DNA from: Onchocerca volvulus
Lineage: Eukaryota > Nematoda > Chromadorea > Rhabditida > Onchocercidae
Direction: 5' to 3'
Assembly: GCA_000499405.2 (NCBI GenBank)
Contig: HG738156.1
Span: 1,156 to 57,222, forward strand
DNA length: 56,067 bases
The position numbers and the translations under genes were made by a program. The notes below the pieces were generated by a model that saw only the letters and a program-made list of their open reading frames with translations, had not been told where the DNA came from and searched no databases. Positions 46,676 through 56,067 of this stretch are shown piece by piece (position 1 is the first letter of the stretch; every line of letters begins with the position of its first letter).

Positions 46676-46799
46676 GAAACCGGTCATTATGGACAGAGTT
46701 ATAATGAATATGCATAATCTGTATAAAAATAATTTAAATGCTCCTGTTACGCCGAACGGAACTTTGCAAGTTCACCATCGATTACTTTCGAATTTCGAA

Positions 46800-48115
46800 T
46801 AACTTGTATTCGAATTGACGCCAGCATCGGGTTATCGATTTCGTTTGAAGTGATTTTGTCATAAAGCCACGTTAGTATATGTACGTCTAGCAATTCCCTC
46901 TTTTAACATTCCATTGAGTATATCCAGCAGCGCACAAACCTAAGTACTTCATGTTTCACCATGAAATCCATTAGCAGTTTAAGCTTCTCTCTGAAAACGT
47001 GCTATGATATTATGCCTATTCATCGACGATTGCCTCGGAAGTAAGAGATTTTGTATATCATCCCACGCTCAATTGCATGTGAATGTAATGAATAGGTGTG
47101 GTCGCTCGTAGTGGCGAGCATAAACAACTGCATCTTGAACGTATTCATGCATATGAAGATGGCAAAATCGTTAGTTTTTCATTTACAATTGCATCTCGCA
47201 AATGAATGTATTTTTCAGAGCGAAGCTTGATCTAATCCGAACAAATGAATATCAAACGTTTTGTTTCGACTTCTGCATACAAATATACGATATATTGGTG
47301 AAACAACTGACGGTATATCAAAATTCGATTGTCTTCATTCTTTCGAATGATTAATCGCTATTAAATAAAATTGCGCTACATTTTGTTTTTTCACCACTGA
47401 CTGGATTTATCATCTTTACGTTGAAGTGTTGTCATTCATCGACACCATCCCATAAAATGATTGGATATTGCAAGCATCGCAGCACCGATGCATTTCTGCA
47501 ATTTTCATCAATTGATTGTTTCTGTGGTACTTGAACAAACGCATTAAATTTTTTTCTTCGTAAAGAAACTGCTGCAATTGAGAAATAACGGATCTTTCCA
47601 TGTTGATATGGATTCCTTAGTATGCATGAAATTCATCATCGCTTTCATCGATGAAATACGTTTGTAAGAATTTATGCTGGCAATCTGGCAATGCAAGCAA
47701 GGAGCGGGCTTTATGATAAATCTTTTCTTTGCTTGGGAGTTGGCGTGAATTGTTTTGCTAAAATTTCTACGCCATACGACATCATTTGGAAACACGAGTT
47801 GTAATTTCTGATTTTAGAGAGGAAAGGATTTGGTTCAGCGTATATCCGCCAAGCAGAATTTTTAATGGCTTTAGCAGTTGTCGTGCTGAGGTAATTTAAT
47901 TTTTCCGGCGGCACAACATATTCCCTTCGTTTTCTTTAAATTTCAGAGTCTTGCACAAGGTCATATTTCATTCCTTGGTGCTGATGAGAATATGGCGCTA
48001 AAACTACGATCATCAGCTGGGTTTTAATGTGATGCAGGACGATAATAATTGGGTGATTGCTGGACAGGGACTCGTGCTTGACGCTGATCAAGGAATACTA
48101 AAGGTGAAGTGGCGC
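46800..48115 (-). pseudogene. Helitron remnant H3 (N-terminus to Rep domain)
   Basis: Minus-strand reading from 48115: leader QRQARVPVQQ, NPADDRSFSA (48050), a KGICCAAGK-like stretch, FLSKIRNYNSCFQMMSYG (47830-47770), LQQFLYEEKNLMRLFK then HRNNQLMKIAEMHRC (47585-47480). The ~60 residues normally between LFK and HRNNQ, present in H2 at 26300-26460, are deleted. The Rep domain follows: HMHEYVQDAVVYARHY near 47155-47105, and the HUH site degraded to LLDVH near 46900. Coding similarity ends about 46800, so the helicase half is missing. Many stops. Confidence 0.85.
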
Positions 48116-48119
48116 ACTA

Positions 48120-48440
48120 TGGTTTCATAGTGACGAAAAACATGTTCACCGCCTAAACGCTCGAATTCACAGATAAACGACAAGGATTGATGGAGCAAGA
48201 GCAAGAGATCAGAGTTTCAAGGGTTCTAGTTCGACATTTCAAAGTGGTCACAATCCGACAGTTGATTTTATCAGTATTCTTCTCTGCCAGCAGCAAAGAA
48301 AAGAACTACCTAGTGTTCTCTGATAATTCTTTTACGAAGAATTGCTCTTCGTCAAATCAATAAAACCTTTCTCAACTGCATTCATTTCGGTAACACAAGA
48401 TAAAAATATTTCTCACATCTATTGCTGAGCTAGCCGAATC
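48120..48440 (+). mobile_element. Helitron 3' end fragment H4
   Basis: Similar to the 3' region of H2 (29930-30245) in the same orientation. It abuts the 5' end of H3 head-on. Possible terminus GCTAG at 48432-48436. Confidence 0.6.
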
Positions 48441-48779
48441 ATAATAGCAAGAATCATACATGATATGAAAACAAATAACAAATCAAATTACGAAGTGTCA
48501 GTTTTTTTTCCCAACACTAGAAACATGCTCTTTCTCCTTTCTTTATTTTCACTTGACCAGATTGAGCTACAGCAATGTGTGTATGAGAACATGCGCGTAT
48601 TCGAATGCAACATTGTGTCGAAATTTCAAAACAATTGATAACGACTTTCAGATATCTAAGATTTTCAATTAATATAGATAAGGCGCGTGTTTAGGAACTT
48701 TGGGAGGTTCACGAATAATCGAAAAAGTGATCGGTGGCAAAGAGCCAAATCTCTAGTTATGAAAAGGCAAACAGCTCAA

Positions 48780-49200
48780 CTGAGTGAATTGAAGCTTCTG
48801 ATAGATTCGCAAATGTGAAGGCCAAAATTCAAGACAAAGTAAGAATTCCGCTAAATCAGCAGCTTCTTATCTTTGCTGGTGTAGCTGATTTGCGGAATAA
48901 ATATAGGATTTGAAAGTATGAAATCTTGCTAGAGTCAACTCTTGCTATCATGTTCATTAACGGATGTAATTGTAAAGGTGAGCAGTTAGAAGATGGAAAG
49001 GCACTGCCTGATTGTAGCATAAAAAGAGTCAACTAGAGGGAAACATTCGTCTGCGTTGCAGTTAAGCAGCCTATCTGCAATCGCCCAAGAAAATTACAGT
49101 TGGAATAAAACACCAGTTACCTGGAGATCAGAAGGAAAGCTCCGGAAGGGAATTTAAAACGTTCGCATTTTGGAGCAGAATCAGTTCAAGTTCACTTTGC
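48780..49200 (+). pseudogene. Ubiquitin (possibly ubiquitin-L40 fusion) pseudogene
   Basis: From 48791 the reading [27 protein letters not shown] matches ubiquitin residues ~19-47. EQLEDGKALPDCSIK follows at 48975-49025, matching the next ubiquitin segment. The two parts join in frame if 48880-48974 is an intron (donor GTGTAG, acceptor TAAAG). A TAG then cuts the C-terminal strand. Beyond it, SSLSAIAQENYSWNK resembles the start of ribosomal protein L40, which is fused to ubiquitin in eukaryotes; this last match is tentative. The N-terminal 18 residues are unreadable and the terminal Gly-Gly is not preserved. It cannot encode ubiquitin. Confidence 0.65.
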
Positions 49201-49609
49201 GACATCAGTTCTCGTCCGAGCAATATGACAATTTTTACGATGGAATGACGCAGCGATAACAGCCGATCGAGAATCAGAGACCAGACCACAATAATTTTCA
49301 ACCAGCTGAATCAGGCACGCTATATATATAAAGTCAATATAAATATTATATAAATTATACTATACATAGTGGTATGAAATCCGCTGCGCGAATTCAGTTC
49401 ATCATTGTCATCGCCGATAAAATCGCTTAGGGAATTTGCACTTAATATTGAAATGGAAGCGCGTAGCCGGTTTATAATAAATTTATCTTTCCACTTTCAA
49501 TGTTTGCATGAATTATGTGTTACGATTTCTGCATCGAACAACGTCAACTGAAAGCAGCAATTGGATTTCGTGATGATAGATAGTTAGTTTTTTTTGATTT
49601 TTTTTTTTT
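49201..49609. other. Unassigned sequence
   Basis: No recognisable coding or repeat match. TATATATATAAA run at 49321-49331 and poly-T near 49585-49610. Confidence 0.4.
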
Positions 49610-49965
49610 AGTCAGCGCCGATAAAAAATTATACGGGCTCATATCATCATCTGGGTTGTTCGAAATGCAGGTCGATTGCATTCGTTGATTTCTTAACAGC
49701 AGCTGTGTTTGACATTGATGTTTTTCGCTGACGTCCTTCAGCCACTCTCAGCCTGTTGCGCTCATTGTACTTAAACGAAGTTGGAGGATACGATTCAACT
49801 CTAGCTGCCTGTCGTTCTGCTCACGTTTAAGCCATTCTTAGTCTTTGTTCATTCGCTGATGCCTATTTTCCGCAGTATGATTTGCAAATAACTATCGCAG
49901 TTCCTCCGCTTTATATTTGGATGAACTGTAGCAGATAGATTGTCCGCGAATTGTTCTCAAAATTG
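49610..49965 (-). pseudogene. Helitron N-terminal remnant H5
   Basis: Minus strand reads an RLRVAEGRQRK-like leader near 49760-49730 and then LRNQRMQSTC, NNPDDDMSPYNF (49690-49630). Nucleotides match H1 (4798-5060) over ~260 bp. It overlaps the same protein region as the start of H3, so it is a separate copy. Confidence 0.7.
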
Positions 49966-49969
49966 ATTT

Positions 49970-50791
49970 TTTACTGAACTGAAAGTTGAAATCAGAAGTC
50001 TTGAACTGAATTCTTGGACTGCTGCTACTGCAGAAAATTAAGATATTAAAAGATACTAACATTTGAAGATGTTCGTTTTTTCAAAATCATAAATCTTCGA
50101 ATGTTTTCATCTTTTATTTTGAAATTTTGACAGAACGTTCCATTGAAATATGTGCATACATATCGAGCGCACTCAAAGTTGCATAATGAAAGCGTTTTCC
50201 ATTTTGGAAGCTGGAACTGCAAAGTTTCATGGGATGAGAAAAATACAGTCAAAATTACAGTTTGAAGTTTTCGCGATTTTTCTTATCATAGATTTTTCTA
50301 AGATTAGATCTTCTTATACTTAATAATTTCCAACTGTTATTTCCTTCGCTTTCAAATATGGTTTTAAATTCCATTCGCTCACTTTTATTTGTCACAAGTG
50401 TGAAAGGTAAATAAAAGTAGGTGTATCTATACGGAAAGAGGTCTATTTAAATGCAACATATGTCAAAAGTAAAAACTTAAAACATGATGTCAAAATGAGC
50501 AATGAACATTTGCAACAAAGAAAAATTTCATGAGGCAACTCAATACTAAAAGTCAGAAAAATAATCCGTAAATTGCTTGAACAAAATATGTCATTATACA
50601 ATATCATAACCTTGATCTTTCTGCAACTCTCCACAAATCAAAAAATAAACAAAAAACTAAAATTACGTTCTGCTTCAAAATCTAAACCATTTAAATTTTT
50701 TCGGGCTTCTTCTTCTTTCCCCACCTTCAACATCTTGCTTTATGATTGATCGATCTCACATTTTTTATCCGTTAATAAAAATCGGAGCGTT
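49970..50791. other. Probable Helitron 5' flank, then no gene
   Basis: 50376-50445 matches 5400-5470, which also lies upstream of a Helitron N-terminus. The rest is AT-rich without supported coding. Confidence 0.4.
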
Positions 50792-50989
50792 TTGGAGCAG
50801 ACAATGCTTGCTATTTTGGCGAGAAGCATGTTTATCTTTCTGTTTATCGGTCTTTTGGTCCATTTAAAATATGTGCTTATCAACCTTCAGCACTCCTTGT
50901 TTATAGAGAGTGATGAAACAAATGTAAATCATGACTTCGATATTTCTGCGACGCAAACCTATATTCCGGACAAAACCGCAGATGAATGA
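50792..50989 (+). CDS. Small open frame with a membrane segment (doubtful)
   Basis: A 65-codon frame with an ATG and a strongly hydrophobic N-terminal stretch (FIFLFIGLLVHLKYVLI) followed by a polar, acidic C-terminal half. It could be a signal-anchored peptide or a first exon. No homologue is recognised. The nucleotides just before and at its start (GGAGCGTTTTGGAGCAGA) repeat at 49158 and, reversed, at 51335-51350, which suggests it may be part of a duplicated pseudogene fragment rather than a gene. Confidence 0.2.
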   Translation: MEQTMLAILARSMFIFLFIGLLVHLKYVLINLQHSLFIESDETNVNHDFDISATQTYIPDKTADE

Positions 50990-51129
50990 GAAAGTTTAAA
51001 CACGCATCTATTCGAATGTACCGTTTTATTTCAAACTAATCGGTGAAGAATTTAAATATAGAGTAAGAATGAATGCAAAAAGTAGGCCTGATCAATAAAT
51101 TAAGCTCTTAGTTGATAGCGTAACTTTTT

Positions 51130-51188
51130 TTCGACAACAGAATTCAAGAACCCACAATTATTGTCACGGTCATAAAAGATCAGCGACA
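51130..51188 (+). repeat. LTR D 3'-end fragment
   Basis: CAGAATTCAAGAACCCACAA, TTATTGTCACGGTCATAAAA and GATCAGCGACA match the last ~60 bp of LTR D at 18530-18588. Confidence 0.6.
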
Positions 51189-51292
51189 AATGAGTACTGT
51201 TCTTGATTGTCCATTGTCCTATCGATTCAAATTGAACTATCGCTATGGTCCTTTACAATGCTGTTGATCGAAAATCCTTGCAGAAAACTGTT

Positions 51293-51490
51293 CTAGAAAC
51301 ACTTGTGCTTCCTGACCAATTGTGGAATAAGAATGTGTTTCTGCTCCAAAATCCGACCTTTATACATCCTTTCGGAATCCCTTCTTCCTTCCTGATCTCC
51401 AATTTGGCGTCTTATGATCTTGCTTTGTTTTCCTGTTAGTTTAAACGTTTCACGGCGAACAGGTTTATTTTTTGGCGGAAACATGTCTGT
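51293..51490 (-). pseudogene. Duplicate of the segment downstream of the ubiquitin pseudogene
   Basis: A 63-codon minus-strand frame containing IGDQEGRRDSERMYKGRILEQ. Its nucleotides align with 49115-49180 (GGAGATCAG-AAGGAA ... ATTTTGGAGCAGAA). The YKGRILE string is reminiscent of ubiquitin-like folds, but the similarity is short and the identity is not established. Confidence 0.35.
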
Positions 51491-52065
51491 CGTACTGTTT
51501 CAAGCCTGTTAGTACATTTGAAATTACGCATCTCCCTGACTTTTAACATCCTTTGTTTTTATCAATTTTCGGATTTTTCCTACAAGGGCTTGTTTCCGTG
51601 ATGTGAGTGCAGTGTCAATTGAAAATAACGATTAATCGAGTGTGAGAAATTAGCTTGGTTACGCCACTTTGAATTGTGCCATCTAATTCGGTGAACATTC
51701 GTGCATACCCATATTAATCCCGCAAATTAATTGAAGTGCACTCATAGTTTCAAATTTTAATAAAAATTTGCACTTGAGGAGCGGAATTTGTTTGAAGTTT
51801 TACAATGATCAGAAGATAAATATTCATCGTTGTTCATATATATCAATACAAAGATCTAATGTCTTGTAAAACGATGTTAAAAAAGCTGCAATGCGTTTTT
51901 ATCACAATGTACTTATCACCTGAAAAACAACACTTATTAAAATGGTTTTGATAGGCAATTGTCGAACGACTATTTTACTTGCATGGATATCCTGTGATTG
52001 TTATTGGTTGGAATCGTTTAGGAAGATATTTTCACGTATATCGGTCAAATTGTGACCAACAAGAT
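51491..52065. other. Intergenic, no supported gene
   Basis: AT-rich, no conserved reading frame or repeat match recognised. Confidence 0.4.
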
Positions 52066-52688
52066 GTCGGGGAAACCGAAATTAAAACACAGAATCAAAT
52101 GGTTGCAAGATTGTGAAATTTTCTTTTTATTGAGTGTTCCACTGTAAAATCATCCCTCTTTGTGTGCTTATCCACGCTCAAAACATTTCTGTTTACAGTT
52201 CCTTTTTTAAAAGGCGGGAAAACAATCAAACAAAGGGTCAAAACACATCTTGTGTCCTGTACATACTCATTTACAACCACATCAAAATACTCCTGCTTAT
52301 AGTTATAAGGTTATAGATGCGCTTGCAAACTGTTGTAACACTCTTTCCTCTGTGAATCAATTGTCTTTTATTTCAATACACCCAATTCTTAACATTCGAT
52401 ATACCCCAGTAATGTTCAAAAACAAAAAATCTTTCACTTTCATTCCTTCAAATTGTTTTGGTACTGACCAGGCTATCTAAAGGTTCTTGCTATTATCCGA
52501 GTTCCCGATATTCTTCTCCAAATCCAATCAACGCCACACAGTTTGCTTCACTTATCTGCAAAATTCTTTCCATTCGTCTGATATCTATTGTACTGTTAAC
52601 TACGTACTGATCATTACTATTCTGAATAAAGGAATTATTATAAATCTACTTGTTCCACAACTCAATCAAACCTCAACCTTCCACAACA
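52066..52688 (+). repeat. Solo LTR family B (fuller copy)
   Basis: 52310-52688 matches 2073-2477 closely (CAACACTCTTTCCTCTGTGA-type block; GGTTCTTGCTATTATCCGAG; AATCAACGCCACACA), ending CTTCCACAACA. The 5' part (from TGTCGGGGAAACC at 52066) is absent from the other copy, so the start is inferred from the TG terminus. No primer-binding site or gag follows, and minus-strand integrase begins at once. Confidence 0.7.
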
Positions 52689-52719
52689 GTATTATCCTAT
52701 AATCATCAAACCCAACATA

Positions 52720-53720
52720 AGTCAATGAATGCATACTTAATATTCCTTCCATCTCCGCAATTAGTATTGCTACTTTTCCTTTCTGTGAGGAGTCTTCCTC
52801 TATTGGTTTTTCTTGAGGTCTCCTTTGTTAGTCCAACGAGCCGTTCACAAACGCCACTACCCATGCGCTCGTGGGACACCATTCTTCTGAATCATACCTT
52901 TCTCGGCTAGGAAATTGGCGTTTTGGTCCATTATTTTTTTGAATACTAGTTGTAATTGGCTGGCATTGTTAGTGAGTATTAGCTTTGGATGGATATTCTT
53001 TACGAGCAACGAATCTTCTTATAATGTGCAAGAAATTTTCAGCGGATAAATCTTACACCAGTTCGAGATGAACTGCACTATTCGTAACATGTGCAGAGAG
53101 CGGTTCATCTTCTCACTACCCTAGTAGGCGATTTAATCGAAAGAGGGCCCAAACAATCTAACCTATCTGCTCAAATGTTCTTGGTCGCCGTATTCTTGAT
53201 TCTGGTAGGCTTGGCATTAGCAGCAATTTGAAGTGTCTTGCTTTCCATCGCTTGCAAGCCATGCATGAAGATATTGTTCGTTTTATTGCTGCTCTTCCTT
53301 TCGGAATCCAAGATCTACGCCTTATTGCAGATAAGCTGTGTGCAATTCCACCATGGTACAACTAATCATGATGCTGCAACATGATGAGTTTAGTTATATC
53401 GCTTTTATAAGGTAAACAAATGGGATATTCGCTTTCTTTGTGTAGTTCTGAATGTTCTGTCAACTGTTGGTCCGCCACAACTTATCCTTTTTGTGTTGAA
53501 AAAGATTCCATTTCTCTAGTTCTTCACTCGTTAGGTTCTGCGATTTTGCCTATCTGATTAACAATCACTCCAGTAGATTGTAATCATTCTTTGACATATT
53601 GCTTCCTGGTATGGACAACGACTTCAACCATTTTTATAACTCCTTCAAATGAATCGAAAAACCAGACGGTTACTCTAATTATTTTAGTCCATTTACTGAA
53701 GCGCTGTGCTTCAGTAAATT
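52720..53720 (-). pseudogene. BEL/Pao element 5: RNase H tail and integrase remnant
   Basis: Minus strand, from 53700: TSEELEKWNLF and KLWRT (53560-53480), then the integrase zinc region and core in an open stretch 53361-53158 (HGGIAHSLSAIRRRSWIPKG, CMACKRW, FEQIG). The first catalytic Asp position after FEQIG is disrupted. The Glu region reads ILIAEMEGIL near 52740. It is cut at about 52720 by LTR B. The plus-strand frame at 52650-52910 is antisense to it. Confidence 0.8.
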
Positions 53721-53799
53721 GAATTTTATCTTCTTCGCAATCATGCACGATTGTCGAAAAACTTTTTTGAAAGGAAGTTTTTCTTTCAAAAAAGAAAAA

Positions 53800-54250
53800 T
53801 AACTTTTAATTTGAAGATTGACAGTAATGACTTACGTTTGCGGTCGTGAGTAATTGTGCTGCGTGACCAATCGGATTTATTTGATTTGTGATTCTCGCCC
53901 AGTAAAAAAAAAAATATAGAAGGAAATCAGTTTGGATTGCATTGAATCTCAAATTTGGGTAAAAAATTGGATAACGCGACACGACATGTACATTGCAAAT
54001 CAATATTATCAATAGCAAAGAAATTGATAGTAAAGGGAGGAAGCATATAAAAAGAAAAATATAAAATACCCGAGTTGACTATACAGTACCATTCCCCAAA
54101 TATTGTCTTAGTGCTAGAACAGTAGCATCTAACAGTAAAAAACCGTTATGAAATACAACCGCCTTATCCAATTGGGAGTAAGCAGTTTGTCTCAAGAGTT
54201 ATATTCAGGATGCACAAATTAAGTTAATTATTGAGTAAATATCGAGAACA
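53800..54250 (-). repeat. LTR-like repeat E
   Basis: Matches 40860-41170 and, weakly, LTR D (CGACACGACATGTACATTGC against CGATACGACACGTGACAATT at 54831). Probably an LTR of a family related to D, with undefined ends. Confidence 0.4.
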
Positions 54251-54408
54251 ACAATTAAAATTTACAAAAAAGGATTGAATTGAAAATTTATATCATGACT
54301 TTGTTGGAATCTTCGACGACGATAACCTCCGCTAAATTTGTTTTTATCGTTTGTGTGATTTCGTCTTCTGCAATGTAACTGTGGTTGAAAATTTTGTTGC
54401 AGCGGTAA

Positions 54409-54411
<3 letters not shown>

Positions 54412-54447
<36 letters not shown>
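54412..54447 (+). repeat. (GT)n microsatellite, ~18 units
   Basis: Uninterrupted GT dinucleotides followed by ATGTTGG. Confidence 0.97.
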
Positions 54448-54451
<4 letters not shown>

Positions 54452-54593
54452 TGGACGAGCTAGGACGACGCGACCTAGTATATCGGGCGAACAAGTTTGA
54501 CGCGAACTAGCATTAGGAGAATTTATTAGTTATAAAAGCGAGAACAACAATAAGTAAAAACAAAAACGAAAAAGATGAAGAATGGAGACGAGT

Positions 54594-54925
54594 TGTCGGT
54601 ATGTAGAAGCTGACGAAGTTTGAGGAAGATTGAAGAATCAAACTGTGAGCAATATTGCTGGCTTATATAGTGATAAGAAGTGGGAGTGATTAAACAGTTC
54701 CGCTGATAGTGACAAAATTGTAAGGTTGGATTCTGTTCTTCCGTTCTCACAGTTTCTTCAATTGCTGATTCGCTCACTTGAAAACGAACCTCAAACTTGG
54801 GTAAACCCTTATTATTAATTCTAATAACACGATACGACACGTGACAATTACAATTCATTGATATAAATTAGACTACCTAGTTGAATTATCGATTTTCTTC
54901 TTTCATCCTCGCAATTTCTGCGACA
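54594..54925 (-). repeat. LTR family D, 3' LTR of BEL/Pao element 6
   Basis: The minus-strand start TGTCGCAGAAATTGCGAGG (54925) matches LTR D copies 1 and 2. CTGTTCTTCCGTTCTCACAG (54729) and AACGAACCTCAAACTTGG (54783) are shared with 7577-7640. The far end (TGTCGG at 54594) is uncertain. The pol reading frame enters the LTR and stops at 54886. Confidence 0.65.
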
Positions 54926-56067
54926 CTCGGGAGGCGAGAGGATTTAGAGTCTAGGCTCTCAGAGCCGCAGATCTCTAAAGGATATAGATGCCCTATAGCG
55001 CGAGTCAACCGTGTACCATTCGACATCCTCACAACAGCAGATCGACAAAGTCCGTCTTTTCCCTCGATCAGTCTTTCCAATCATCCCATTTTCCAGGACC
55101 TTCACTCTTTAATAACACTACCTCACCAATGATTGGTTTTCGGCGTATGATACTGTGAGGATTGGTTTGCGATTTTCGTGTTCGTTTTCTTAATTCTTCC
55201 AAATACTCCTCTTGCCATATTTTCCACAAACGTTGTAACTTTCTTCGGATAATCTGGTAAAGATTGATTAAATTTTGCTGAATGGATATGTTCGGTTCGT
55301 CATTCTCATGCGATTTGTTCTCGTATTCCAATGAATATTTTCACATTATTATAGCCAGGCCATAAAAAATTCCCTGGACATAATACTTGCTCTCCGTCCC
55401 TTTCATAATCTACTAATGGTCTTTTATTTACCAAAACTTCAATCTCGGTTATGAGTGTGGTGAATTCACTTTCTTCTAACAGGTTTTTCTTCACTACTCT
55501 CTGTAAAGTTCTCTTTACTACTCCAACCATCCTTTTGTAAACACCTCCTTGCCACGGAGCTCCTGGAGTAATTAATTGCCATTTCAACGGCCTTTCATCT
55601 TGATTACTATTCTCTTGTATTAATTTGGAAGTTAGAACAAAGTTTTAAGCATTATCGGATAACACAAAATCTGGACGTCTCCTTCGGCTAACGAACCTTC
55701 TGAAGGTTTGCATGAAAGTCTCAGTTGACATATTTTTCATAACTTCCATATGCACGGCTCTTGTGAACCTGGTACATTCTTTACAGAGTTTTCTAAGAAT
55801 GGATTTTACGTATGTTTTCCTATGGGGTATCCAATACGTTTGCCGAACTTTGACCCCAAGTTAAATTGGCAGAAGCGTGAAACATTTTCTCGTGATACTG
55901 TTTCACGATCAGCTCCGCAATTCTTCCTTTACAGATGTAATACGGGAAATTCGTCAATTCTGCTCGAGATCATCTTAGTTTTCCAAGACTTTTCCAGAGA
56001 TCATCGGCATCACACACTAATCCCCACTTTTCTATGTCTTCTTGAGATACTTCTGATTGTGCTATTT
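54886..56067 (-). pseudogene. BEL/Pao element 6: RNase H tail, integrase and C-terminal domain
   Basis: Runs in from the right edge on the minus strand. From 56060: SQEDIEKWGLVCDADDLWKS, then the integrase zinc region (HEKMFHAS near 55890, CKEC near 55775). The core reads TRAVHMEVM and, by 55660, LSDNA with the second Asp. The segment that should hold the first catalytic Asp, between CKEC and TRAVH, is deleted. 55587-55306 is open with PGAPWQGGVYKRMVG and ITEIEVLVNKRPL (catalytic Glu). The C-terminal DUF5641-like domain is 55331-54886 (LWKIWQEEYLEELRKR, IGEVVLLKSEGP, LTRAIGHLYPLEI). Fewer breaks than elements 1-5, but inactive in the visible part. Confidence 0.88.

Noticed and set aside
52650..52910. 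86-codon plus-strand frame
   Set aside because: Antisense to BEL/Pao integrase of element 5 and overlaps the LTR B end.
54526..54858. 110-codon minus-strand frame
   Set aside because: Translation of LTR D sequence.
1..56067. tRNA, rRNA or snRNA genes
   Set aside because: No box A/box B pair, rRNA or snRNA signature was recognised by eye; a covariance-model scan would be needed to exclude them.

Overview
The window looks like nuclear DNA of a parasitic nematode, most likely a clade III (filarial-type) worm. It is AT-rich. The few recognisable host genes are split by introns with nematode-like polypyrimidine-AG acceptors, and two have a possible spliced-leader acceptor just before the start codon. 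The host genes are of nematode extracellular-matrix type: a collagen and the alpha subunit of collagen prolyl 4-hydroxylase. Most of the sequence is repeats: BEL/Pao LTR retrotransposons of several families, Helitrons, and tandem repeats. No bacterial gene, tRNA, rRNA or CRISPR array was seen. The genus assignment is an inference.

Layout. 1-4.5 kb: wreck of one BEL/Pao element, an LTR (family A), then a second element (LTR B, primer-binding site, frameshifted gag) whose gag is interrupted by a ~150-bp satellite-like repeat. 4.8-8.1 kb: Helitron N-terminal remnant and an LTR of family D. 8.9-14.2 kb: the most complete BEL/Pao element, with gag, protease, RT, RNase H and integrase all decayed. 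14.5-16.9 kb: tandemly duplicated satellite-bearing unit, with a family-A LTR inside the second copy. 17.2-25.5 kb: three copies of a tiny collagen gene locus. Two are pseudogenes forming inverted arms, one invaded by LTRs C and D; the third, at 24.1-24.45 kb, is intact and encodes a 94-residue secreted mini-collagen. 25.5-30.25 kb: nearly full-length but dead Helitron Rep/helicase. 30.5-45.6 kb: three copies of a prolyl 4-hydroxylase alpha gene: an inverted pseudogene, a two-exon fragment, and a nearly complete 11-exon copy at 41.66-45.59 kb. LTR A copies and a BEL gag remnant lie between them. 46.5-52 kb: minisatellite, more Helitron pieces and ubiquitin-like pseudogene fragments. 52-56 kb: LTR B and two minus-strand BEL/Pao pol remnants, the last running off the window with an LTR D.

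The only gene pair with a shared biochemical theme is the mini-collagen and the prolyl 4-hydroxylase family. The collagen has proline in the Y position of Gly-X-Y triplets, which is the substrate of this enzyme. Both have undergone inverted local duplication and decay here. The rest is mobile-element debris with nested insertions, typical of heterochromatic or low-recombining DNA.
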